Assembly (NCBI GenBank): GCA_015179045.1 | Contig: WHUZ01000029.1 | Coordinates: 372,001 to 436,000, forward strand | Direction of reading: 5' to 3' | Length of the DNA: 64,000 bases | Source: Kalaharituber pfeilii | Lineage: Eukaryota > Ascomycota > Pezizomycetes > Pezizales > Pezizaceae | In this document: piece after piece, positions 55,247 through 64,000 of the stretch | Layout: each line of letters starts with the position of its first letter | Position numbering within the stretch: the first letter of the stretch is position 1 | The notes under the pieces: model-generated | Databases searched by the model: none | The model's input: only the letters and a program-made list of their open reading frames with translations | Told to the model about the DNA's origin: nothing | Translations under genes and position numbers: made by a program

Positions 55247-55516
55247 ATCCTTTAACTTGGCTTTGGAAGCCTTCTTCTCTTCCTCCTCCTGCTCCTCATC
55301 CTCCACCCTTCACCTGTCCAAAGGATCATCCCAGACACTATATCTTACTCTCATGTTATGATGCCTGAACCCCGTAAATTCAGGTATTGGTGCTTGAAAA
55401 GTAATGGCATCGAGAAGGTCAAAGTAGAGGCTATGGAGAGTGAGGGCATTGACATCGACGACCTCAGAATAACAATTATTGGACAGGAGAAGCTTTCCTC
55501 GACAGCTCGACAGCAT
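55247..55516 (-). other. Possible C-terminal gene fragment
   Basis: The minus strand reads NALTLHSLYFDLLDAITFQA, PIPEFTGFRHHNMRVRYSVW and DDPLDR, then a TGA, then an acidic-basic tail (RVEDEEQEEEEKKASKAKLK, then D). It looks like the last part of a real protein with TGA for Trp or a missed intron (GACAG|GTGAAG). I do not recognise it, and no upstream part is seen. Confidence 0.25.
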
Positions 55517-55744
55517 TAGTATGTCATGCTGCTATGTTACTACGTTCGGCCGCAGCATACGGCAGCAGCCCGTGGCAGCAACATGCGGCAGTATGTGGTA
55601 CGACATGGAAGTACATTCCACCTTCCGGTAGGACCACTCAGCACCCAGGCCCTTTGGCCCTATGGCCGAGAAACATCAAGTGCAGCTGGGCTCAATTAGG
55701 TATAACTAGCTGTACTAATGGCCAGTGGCCGCGATTCTTGAGAG

Positions 55745-56560
55745 TTGCCGTCAAGCTTTATTACCCTATACATCTGGCAAATTATTGATGAAGCATGTGG
55801 CCATCCAGCATCACTTTTGAAGTTTTGTAATGAATATCAGCGAGACAAAGCTTCATATCCGGCTCTCTTTGAGGAATATTGGAGGGGACGTTTACACAGC
55901 ATCATGGCGAAAATAATAATCAGCGGCAAATAGAGATAATATCCATTGGCGTCTGAGAGAGCTTACAAGGTTGGCGATGAAACCATGGAGTATCAACATA
56001 AACCGATTATCCAAGGAGGACGAGGAGCTCCTTAACCTTGGAGCCATCGTCCAGTATTGCATATGCCAAGTCAGATTTATAAGCTCTATTATTTATTGTT
56101 GTTGCGTTGACTGTATGTGTGGGAAGAACGGTGCTATTCGCCAGCTATCGCCAGACTCGGAAGGAATCACAGACCCTGTGGACCTTCTGAAGACTGCACT
56201 GCAATATATTAGACCTGACTTGCTTTCAGATGATGTAGTGAAAAATGCCCCTGAACCTCAAGAAGTTGCATTCCAGACCGAATTATATGCATTTTACGAG
56301 ATTTACTCCTTACTGGAATGAGATGTTTTATTGAGCTCCGTTTCTCGGACAACAAAAGACAGGATTTGTTGACAACAAAGGATGAGGATCCGAAGGGTTG
56401 CCTTTGAACTGAAGGTCGGAGCAGTAGACTTCAAGAAACTGAGAACTAAATCATCAGAATATGCAAAACGTCTGGGCATAGCTGTCTATCCCGTGAATTT
56501 CTATTTGCGCGGAATGAGAAACCCCTAGGAATTCAAATCACTCCCTGGTGATATTAAGCT
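55745..56560 (+). pseudogene. Decayed unknown gene, possibly Crinkler-like
   Basis: Ordered coding-like pieces in changing frames: ACGHPASLLKFCNEYQRDKA, SYPALFEEYWRGRLHSI; RQLSPDSEGITDPVDLLKTA, LQYIRPDLLSDDVVKNAPEP and QEVAFQTELYAFYEIYSLLE; then FELKVGAVDFKKLRTKSSEY and AKRLGIAVYPVNFYLRGMRN, followed by a stop. The late FQTELYA...FELKVG order resembles the PD-(D/E)XK-like domain of fungal Crinkler-type proteins. Several stops and frame changes separate the pieces, so nothing functional is expected. Confidence 0.35.
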
Positions 56561-57355
56561 ATCAATGTCTGCCATGGGCATGATTTCAGCCAATTCACTG
56601 TCTCTTATGACAACAAGTCCGACACTGTGCATGCCATGTTCTCTGAAGCAAGTTAAGCTAACATTTACCCTTTTTTTTTTTTTCTTTTTTTTTTTTTTCC
56701 TTCTCGCGAGAAAAAGGTAAAAATAAAAGGGAGGTGGTTAATTAAAGGAAACTTCCGTGTTGTCTATGCTGCAGCCATTAAGTGAAGCAGTGCTCATCTA
56801 TGACTTCAGTTGGAAGCCCCTTAGAGAGGTCGAAATAGAACAGAAATTCTAAATAATAGATTTGCGATAGATGTTTTAAATATACCTGAAATCACCACTT
56901 TATATGTAGTTTAATATGATTGCAAAATAAATGACCTAGGGCCAGTCATGACTCGACCTTTAATTCAGTGGCCCGGAGCATAAGCTCGCAAACTTGTGGC
57001 CCTCAATCGGTGAAGCGACGATGTCACGACGCTCTTTAGAGCTTAGGGTAGATGTTGGTGTTTCATAGACATTATTGCTACATTGACGGGCAGTAGGAGG
57101 ACATGTATATATTTGTAGTAATCATTAATCATCCCCAGAGTCAGCGTCCTGCAAAGCGACTAAAAATCCCACCATCACTTCCTTTTGTATACTTTATTCG
57201 TTTCGTTCATGTTCACGCTGGTCTTGTCATATTTTCTATATTTCATGAGATAAGTTTTAATTACACCGTTTTGATTTTGCATCACACGTCTTACCTACGT
57301 TCAAGTTGTTTATATATACCCAGCATCTAATTCCTCAAATACCTCCCCTTTCAAA
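56561..57355. other. Spacer with T-rich run
   Basis: A T-rich tract of about 30 bases lies near 56670-56699. No gene is seen before the secreted-protein pseudogene. Confidence 0.45.
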
Positions 57356-57930
57356 ATGCTTTTCCGAGCGATTCTGTTTGCATCCATCTTCTTCACTCTC
57401 CTTACCATTACATCGGCTCACTTGACCATTTTACAGCTAATTGCCTTTGATGGTCTCGGTGGACCAGACAAATGTAATGCATCACTTAAAGCGTTCGACT
57501 TTCCCTGCAAACAAATCTTCAAGGCGGGCACTAGCGAAGGCGTAGGCCCAGCTGTAGAGACCTGGAGGGCAGGCGAAGTAGCTACTTTCGCTATTCACGA
57601 TAACTGTATTGCAGTGCATTGCGGCCAAGCGAGCATTAGCTTAGTCACGTAGCTATACTACGGAAAGACTTTCCAGGTTATAAGGAGCTTTATGGGAGGG
57701 TGTCCGAGACAAGCATATGAGACAGTATGGCGGACGGGAGTGGCATGATGTTCAAATTCAGAATCCCACCTGAGGAGAATGCAATTTTCGCTTAGACATG
57801 GCTCATGGTGACGGGCTCTTGGGAAATGTACATGGTACGTTTCCTGGGATGCTCAATAATCGAGTCGAAAAGAATTTGAAGCTGGTCACTTAGCATACAG
57901 AACTGTGCCCATGTGAAAATCTACCAACCA
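57356..57930 (+). pseudogene. Secreted LPMO-like protein, broken
   Basis: An intact start and signal peptide (MLFRAILFASIFFTLLTITS, cleavage after Ala) leave His as the first residue of the mature protein. That is the hallmark of copper lytic polysaccharide monooxygenases and their relatives. The body reads AFDFPCKQIF, ETWRAGEVATFAIHDNC and VHCGQASISLVT, then a TAG. It continues YYGKTFQVIRSFMGGCP, a TGA and frame change, FKFRIPPEENAIFA, another TAG and VTGSWEMYM. This order matches a widespread fungal LPMO-like family (HGGGxCQxSLSYDxGKTF, GGCP, NREMYMNC). At least three stops make it a pseudogene. The TAG at 57793-57795 sits where Trp is expected. Confidence 0.6.
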
Positions 57931-58261
57931 AATCAGAACATCACAGCTACCCAATTTAATATGGAGGTTCACTTGCCTATGTTTATTGGGAAAATCAATC
58001 AGTGCAAGTCGAAGGGATGGTTCAATTTGGAGTTTCAACAGCAGGGGCCGAAGCCTGCTATTGCCCGTGATACGCCATTCCCATTTAGCAGACCCGAAGG
58101 GAAAACGCTGACGTGCTTGTCTTATTTGTGTTGCATCTGGCGTTTGGAATCTGGGCCGCATTTTCGGTCCTTGTATCTATCGTAAATTGTACCTCTGGAG
58201 CAACAGCAATTGAAATGCTCGGGAGCTATGATACTTTGCTAATTAACTTTTTTTTTCTAAA

Positions 58262-58299
<38 letters not shown>

Positions 58300-58425
58300 A
58301 GGAAAAGTACTAACAGGAAAAAGGAAGTATATAACTGTAGGTAAGTTATATCATTAATTTGTATAAATATGTATACCTAAGGTTGGTCTATTGCGAACAC
58401 TAACAGCAACAGAGTTGGGAAAAAT

Positions 58426-58459
<34 letters not shown>

Positions 58460-58618
58460 ATCACTACACATTACAAAACTACTGTTGAAAGAAACTTGAC
58501 ATATAAAAAAACGGCATATTTATAGAAAACAAATGTTGAAGGGATCAGCAAGGCATGGAAAAAAGGGAATGAATCTGAAAAGGAAAGGGTTCCTTACCAG
58601 AAACAAGAAAACACACAC

Positions 58619-58664
<46 letters not shown>

Positions 58665-58782
58665 AAAAATAAAAATAAGGAGAAAGGACCAAATAATTAT
58701 GAAGCTTATTATATAAATAATTATTAGCCACATAAGGATGAAGAGAACTTCCACAAAACATCGGTTATTTCCCAATCCGTTA
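57931..58782. other. Spacer with three long A tracts
   Basis: A runs of about 30, 28 and 41 bases lie near 58263-58293, 58430-58457 and 58621-58661. Between them is A-rich sequence and no recognisable gene. Confidence 0.6.
58621..58661. repeat. Poly(A) tract, about 41 bases
   Basis: This is the longest of three A runs within 400 bases. All lie between the LPMO-like pseudogene and the 3' end of LRO1. Confidence 0.8.
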
Positions 58783-61553
58783 CTACACCGCTATGGGCCC
58801 TGCTACCGCATCTTCATAGATCTTAACCCTCTCGGAGATCTCCATGATATTACTCAAGATATTCTCTTTAATCTGATTGCCCCTGCCCGCCGCAACACGT
58901 AAAATCAATTCGTTTAGCCGCTGCCTCCCCAGAATGTCTACGTGATCTCCTGTGTTGGGCCCGCCACGAATGTCAAAGGTGCTGGGCTCGTGCGGCATTT
59001 CGTATATTTTGATGGGGATTTTGGCGGGGTTGTAGCGGTGGATTTTCCAGCCTGGTTGGAGGGAAAAAGTGGCAGGGTGAGAATACATTTTGCGGGGTTG
59101 AGGGAGGAGTAAGGGGAAAGGGTGGTACCTTTGGCGCACATATAGCCTGCGCTGATGAGCGAGACTGTGCCGTCGCCTTCACCAACGACCACGCCGTGAT
59201 CCTGGGGATAAATTGGTATCAGAAAATAGGCCTTAACAGAAGAGAGGCCACATACACTTCCGCCACCGTTTATGGAGGTATCAATTGTGATGTTGAGCTT
59301 CGATTGGGGATCTCGTGAATCTCGGTAATAGTAGCTAGAAAGAGTTGATTAGGAACAGAACATAGATATGGAAATATTTTTGAAGCCCAACCTTCGCTCC
59401 GTAGGCTTTCCAATACCATAGAAACAGTAGATCTTCATGCTTGGTGCATATGGCAGCCTTACTTCAAGCGGGTTCACCCACTTCGAGGGAATCTTTTCGT
59501 TCGCCTGCATCCAAGTTTGTAAGCAGTTAGCTATTAAATTAGCCTTGGGAATTGTATACCTCAACTTCATTCCTAGAGGCCGCAATTCCATGAGAATAAC
59601 TCTCAAGGACAGCTTTTCGGTACCATGGCTCAGCGTACTTCAGCAAATAATCAATGCTCTCTGAAACAGTTAAATTCTTTGACGAATGCTCCGTCCCATT
59701 GACTACCTCGGTAAACTTGATAAAGGCACCGTACGTAGTTTCCTGCCCTTCCATATCATCAGGAGCCCAAGTGAGGTTCCCCCAGACTGCCTCGCCACCT
59801 TTCGGTAGCATACTGGAGATCCCAGGCATAGCTCGCAAAATTTCTGCACGCTCCTGCCGGGAGAAGAACTTCTCAAGGCCGTAGACAGCAAAGCTGTTCA
59901 GTTGGGCAGTGTCCTTCATTTCACCTGAAATGACGGCAGGTACACCTTTAGCAGCTCCAAGCATGCAGCCACTGATCTATACTACGTTAGTTAGGAAAAC
60001 TCGAGCCCATTAGGTCATGAACCTACATTGATGAAGGCCTCAATATGGGTTTCCACCCATGCACTCCCACCTCCGCCGTAACCTTCAGTCTCGACCCACT
60101 TGAAGAAGAACATTGCAACTTGAGAGCCCATACTGTGCGAGACAAGCACTACCTTCTTGCCCGCTATCCTATGGGCGGTCTCAATATATGTTTTTAACCG
60201 TGTGAAGTATTGATCTAGCCGGAGGTAAGCGTCTGTAATACCACTGAGATGTATTCATCGAATCTAACCTCGTGTCTCAAGATTTATATACGATAGCCGC
60301 CAATCATATGCGGCAGTAAAGGAATTTGTGGGATCATAGCCTATCGTTGCTAGATTTTCGATAATCTAGAGGAAGGTGAGCAAAATACTGAGAGGAACTC
60401 ATGTCCAGGCTCAGTTACCCTGTCACATACATGTTAGGGACGTTTATTGAATACGATCACTACGTTCACTTACTTGTTCCAAATCCAATATCCTTTGGAC
60501 AATTCACAATTAGTATGCTTTACCTGTGCAAGAGACGTTTCCAGGCACCTACCAGTAATGAAAAAATCCGTGGCATCGAAGCTGCATAATGCTCGGTAAG
60601 CTGATGCTATTCATCTGGCCTTTCTAATAGTGAATACACACCCTTGAGCAGCGCGTAATTTTACTTCCGGATGTCAGCCAAGGTTCTTCTAAGAAAGAAC
60701 AAGAGCCTTACCCCCAGGCGGATCCAAGCCCGTCTCCTTATCTAGCATAATATGTTGCTATATCTTATAAGCTATGAGCGTTATATGCCTGGAGTGGTAC
60801 ACGCCTACCTTCCATAGTGCATTATCAACCACCAGAGCCCGAAGCATATGCCAACTACCCCATAGCCTTTTTCGAAACCATTTCCTTGAACTTGGCTCGG
60901 TGCCCCAGCTCTCAAGACTGGATACGCGTTAGATGCAGTTCACATCATCTATTTCAGCGAACCATACACTACCCTGTTGATATAACTCCGGGAACCTGCA
61001 GTCCAGGTAGCATCAGCAATGTTGCATGGGACGCCAGAGGTTCTAATATTGATGAGCATACCATGATGACCGGATGTTCTGCCTTGAGCCCCTCCGCCTT
61101 CAAGGCTAGCCCCACAGAAAAGGCGTCATATGGCACCTTATCCTTCTCCCGTTGCTGTCGTGCCTCTGTTGAGTTCGAGCCAAAATAAAACGATGCGTAC
61201 TCCGCGTATAGACCTACCGAAATGTCCGTAGCCTCCTTCAGGATTCCAGCAGGTATCACATCTGCAAGTGCGTCTAAGCGAATATCTGCCAGGGCCTCCA
61301 GATTCATCATGCCTTGGTCCTGCAAAACAAAGGCTGCCGCAAGCATACCAACAATCCCGCCAATTGTGAACATGGAAAACCCCCGGCGCTTAGACAGGCG
61401 TGGTTTCGGTTTTGCTTCACTGGATACCGGTTGGGATACATTTGAGGTACCGGTTGGGCTCAAGATCAGGACAGTGTCTGATTGCGTCTTTTCTGCTTCG
61501 ACTGCAGTCTGGGTGGGCTTCCGCCTCCTGGATAACATCGCGATGCTCTTCAT
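58783..61553 (-). CDS. LRO1: Phospholipid:diacylglycerol acyltransferase Lro1 (PDAT)
   Basis: Lro1 moves an acyl chain from a phospholipid to diacylglycerol and makes triacylglycerol at the ER. The gene has about ten exons. The first (from 61553) gives a basic cytosolic tail, KRRGFSMFTIGGIVGMLAAA as the membrane anchor, and AFSVGLALKAEGLKAEHPVI. Later pieces are WFRKRLWGSWHMLRALVVDN, HIMLDKETGLDPPG, FDATDFFITGYWIWN, NLATIGYDPTNSFTAAYDWR, the lipase elbow VVLVSHSMGSQVAMFFFKWV, MLGAAKGVPAVISGEMKDTA, RAMPGISSMLPKGGEAVWGN, APSMKIYCFYGIGKPTERR, VVVGEGDGTVSLISAGYMC and RGGPNTGDHVDILGRQRLNE with the catalytic Asp and His. The SHSMG serine, EGDG and GDHVDI are intact. I could not close the phase of one intron near 60,370. 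Confidence 0.92.
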
Positions 61554-63782
61554 TTGTGGTTGGGTTGCAAAAAATGGGCTATGTCGAGTCCGCTGAAAAT
61601 CCTATGGTTTTTAGATGTCAGAACAGTATGTATCTTCGTGTATATATGGAAAAGCTAGTTTTAAAAGGTGTGCGAGTTCAGACGGATGGCCGAGTTGCAA
61701 TCACAGAAGGGGCTTAGTCAGTCTATGAGACGGAAGCAGACACAGGAGCCGCCTACGCAATTCACTCACGCTGCTGCGACTGAGGGAATTGCCACCACAG
61801 CAGAAGATCTGATAATCACTCGTGCGCCTCTTCTATCTGGTGCGGCAAACCAACGGCATGTGGGTGGCCGCCAGAAGGCAGCTTGTTTTACAGCTCACAA
61901 TCATGTACCAGTATCGCGGACAGGGGATCTACGAGGTACAATTCTAGGAGCAACCTGCAGAGTGCTTTACATCATAAGAGACCTTGCATGAGCAGTTAAA
62001 CAAAACCCGCAGTCTCGCACAAGCCCAGACTAATGCGGGAGGTATCATTATGTATATGCAAGTATAGAATATGCTAAGTTAACCGATTATGCATGCGGGC
62101 ATAATATCAGAATATCCGGCACGCAATGTCATGAATTATGGTGATATTGTGTAAGGAATGGGACGTGAATATACGATATGTAAGGTATCATCGTTGCAGC
62201 TGCGGCCTTTATGAATTGCTTTCCATCCCTACAATGCTTGCACTTGAATGTGTCGTGCTTGTCCGATCAATGTATCTGGTTGGAATTCAAAATGTGTCAA
62301 GAGAGAAATCCGTTTCCATGTCCTTTGGTTCGCTTACCATGCAGGAAGAAAGTAATTACTTGTGGGACTGGTGTCAAAATATCTTTTCTTCAATAGTTTT
62401 TCTAGCTAAGGCCTGTTGATCCATGTAAGATTCAAATCTTTATAGAATGCTTATAATTAGCTTTCATTTTTGCTTTATATTAAGTTTACTGCAAGATTAT
62501 GCTGCCTACTAGGGGTCAAAAAACTAGTCTGTTACCTTCAGTACGATTTAAACTGCATCCAGTCTTGCTCTCAGCAACAACATAAACTGCAACTCATTAG
62601 AGTCGTTTGATTTTATATACCAAGTCGAAAGTCTGGGGATAATTAGTGATGAGTACGATCTGGTCGTTCGTACCCTGCCGTCTGAGGGGAATTGAGCAGC
62701 TTTACCGGTTTGACTTCTGCATTTCCAGATGTGCCGCCGTGTAAACAGGCTAGCTTTTTGGTCGAATTCTCCGATGTACTAGTGGACTTAGGGTTGACTC
62801 TGAGATGGGGCACTTCCTGTTGGGTTGAGAGTGAGGAGAAGTATCATGGCACCAGGAAACTGGGGTCAATAGCCGGGAGACATGTGGCAGAAACAACTAT
62901 GTAGGTAGTCATGCCAAGCAATCATCTTACTCAATTAGGATCCCAATTTCACATTACCAGATAAGGTACGAAGCTAAATTTTCAACAACAAGCTGACTTC
63001 ACGCTCACTGACCAGATGTGAGAACGAAGTCAGTCTCGAACCAGAACGAAGTAACCAGTTTAATAGCTTTATCGTGACAATTCCTGCGAAAGTAATTGAC
63101 TGCTGCTAGCTTCGCTCGTTCTCAGAATAATTGCTTTTCTTGTTTGGTTGTATCTCCGAGTGCGCTTGTTGTAGATATCATGGGGGAAATCCTTGTTTTT
63201 TTTCCCTTTATCTTTGATTATACTCTAAGTGTGGTGAATACTTTTTAACTCACTCATCCTCCCTCCAAACCTAACTTTGCCCTAAGTCTACCTCCACATG
63301 CCGCGCTCACTCACACCCCTTTCGACAACCAAAAAAAAACACTGTTTTTTAATCCTTTATTTTGAAAGTATATTTATTTTATACTTCTTCAACAATTCGT
63401 ATCTTACTAAATGTATGCATGTATGTATGTATGTATGTAAGTAAGTAAGTATGTATGTATGTATGTATGTATGTCAAAAGTCAGGGTAGTTAGAAACATC
63501 ATCTTCAAGAACACATTACGCATATAGCATATCCTACTCGTTCTCATCAAGTGGGAAGGGAAAGAAAAAGGAGGGGGGAATAAGCCGATGAGAAAAAACA
63601 ATGATACATGAGAAAGGAATATAATCCACACCTAAAATAACACAGCACAATCCATCCTAAGACCCAACATACCAAATATAGTATGAAGGTCGAAACTAAG
63701 TCATCGTACAGATCTATGCCCTCCAAACCAATCCCGAGAGTCCCCACCCCTCTGACCTATCGCAAACATCACCACTACACCT
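61554..63782. other. Long spacer; no gene recognised
   Basis: About 2.2 kb. The first part is the LRO1 promoter. Open frames near 61.7-62.0 and 62.1-62.4 kb have no family motif. A TATG repeat lies at about 63411-63472. Confidence 0.5.
63411..63472. repeat. (TATG)n microsatellite with TAAG variants
   Basis: About fifteen 4-base units, mostly TATG, with three TAAG units in the middle. Confidence 0.9.
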
Positions 63783-64000
63783 TCAACTGTCCCCCCACAC
63801 CTTCAACACCTTCCCCAACACTCCCCTCACACTCCTCATATCCTTCATCCTCTGCACATCCCTCCTCCTTCCTTCCTCCTTCAACTCTCTCTTCCGCTCC
63901 TCGCTTCTCTTCCTCTTCCTCGCTAACATCTCCTTCCTCTTCGCTAAATACTCCAACGAGTGGATTGGCCCATTAGCCACGGTCCCTGCTACCTTAGTCG
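63783..64000 (-). CDS. Unknown small basic protein, C-terminal part, cut by the window edge
   Basis: The frame is open from the right edge to a TGA at 63783. It reads TKVAGTVANGPIHSLEYLAK then a strongly basic helix (RKEMLARKRKRSEERKRELK) and MRSVRGVLGKVLKVWGDS. The HSLEYL motif followed by a Lys/Arg helix suggests a small conserved fungal protein, but I cannot name it. The start lies outside the window. Confidence 0.4.
   Translation of the reverse strand, partial: TKVAGTVANGPIHSLEYLAKRKEMLARKRKRSEERKRELKEEGRRRDVQRMKDMRSVRGVLGKVLKVWGDS

Noticed and set aside
62138..62419. 93-codon plus-strand frame in the long spacer after LRO1
   Set aside because: No recognisable domain, signal or splice context; length is within chance expectation for this composition.
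1..64000. Search for a biosynthetic cluster, CRISPR-like array, Starship captain gene or viral insertion
   Set aside because: Genes are unrelated housekeeping functions, no regularly spaced repeats occur, no DUF3435-type tyrosine recombinase was seen, and no viral polymerase or capsid motif was recognised.

Overview
The window is nuclear DNA of a filamentous ascomycete (Pezizomycotina; a Pezizomycetes relative is my guess). Genes carry many short GT-AG introns of about 45-160 nt. Ordinary single-copy fungal genes (PRP11/SF3A2, TRM9, TACO1-type YebC, PET100, CHK1, PEX20, GET3, TRZ1, PXR1, PRE4, EXO70, COA1, RKI1, LRO1) are separated by repeat-rich spacers holding TA-flanked inverted-repeat elements and decayed accessory genes. 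There is no prokaryotic signal, no CRISPR array and no rRNA. No canonical intact tRNA was found. All gene models were made by hand, joining exons by reading frame, splice sites and family motifs.

Layout. 0.3-3.4 kb: PRP11 and TRM9 (+), then a broken fungal Myb/SANT gene (-). 4.6-8.7 kb: a transposon graveyard with a 1.87 kb foldback element, several TA-flanked short elements and a Tc1/mariner relic. 8.9-10.8 kb: TACO1 (+) convergent with PET100 (-). 11.1-12.7 kb: a STAND/NB-ARC pseudogene whose stops look like C-to-T (RIP-type) damage, ended by a small repeat. 13.8-17.3 kb: a low-complexity hypothetical gene (+) and a candidate SLD7 (-). 19-22.4 kb: a broken aldo-keto reductase (+) and CHK1 (-). 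23.2-25.5 kb: a pogo-like element, another TA-flanked element, a small unknown gene, and a kinase-like fragment ending in a long A tract. 26-29.5 kb: a divergent pair, a WRAP53/Swt21-type WD40 gene (-) and an OB-fold-like unknown (+). 31.7-34.4 kb: a divergent pair, PEX20 (-) and a HAUS4-like gene (+). 34.4-39.2 kb: spacer with two tRNA-like SINE candidates and a decayed unknown ORF. 39.2-44.1 kb: GET3 and TRZ1 (-). 45.9-51.3 kb: PXR1 (-), then divergent PRE4 (-) and EXO70 (+). 52.4-54.6 kb: COA1 (+) convergent with RKI1 (-). 55-58.7 kb: gene relics, including a secreted LPMO-like pseudogene, and long A tracts. 58.8-61.6 kb: LRO1 (-). The right edge cuts an unidentified gene.

The genes do not form a pathway cluster. 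They are housekeeping functions: splicing, tRNA modification and processing, mitochondrial translation and cytochrome oxidase assembly (TACO1, PET100, COA1), checkpoint and replication (CHK1, candidate SLD7), protein sorting (GET3, PEX20, EXO70), proteasome, telomerase/snRNP-type factors (PXR1, WRAP53-like) and lipid storage. I found no convincing new multi-gene system. The most notable items are the foldback element with transposase remnants in both arms, the RIP-like STAND gene, the family of TA-flanked MITEs, and frame anomalies in two otherwise conserved genes (TRZ1, PRE4).
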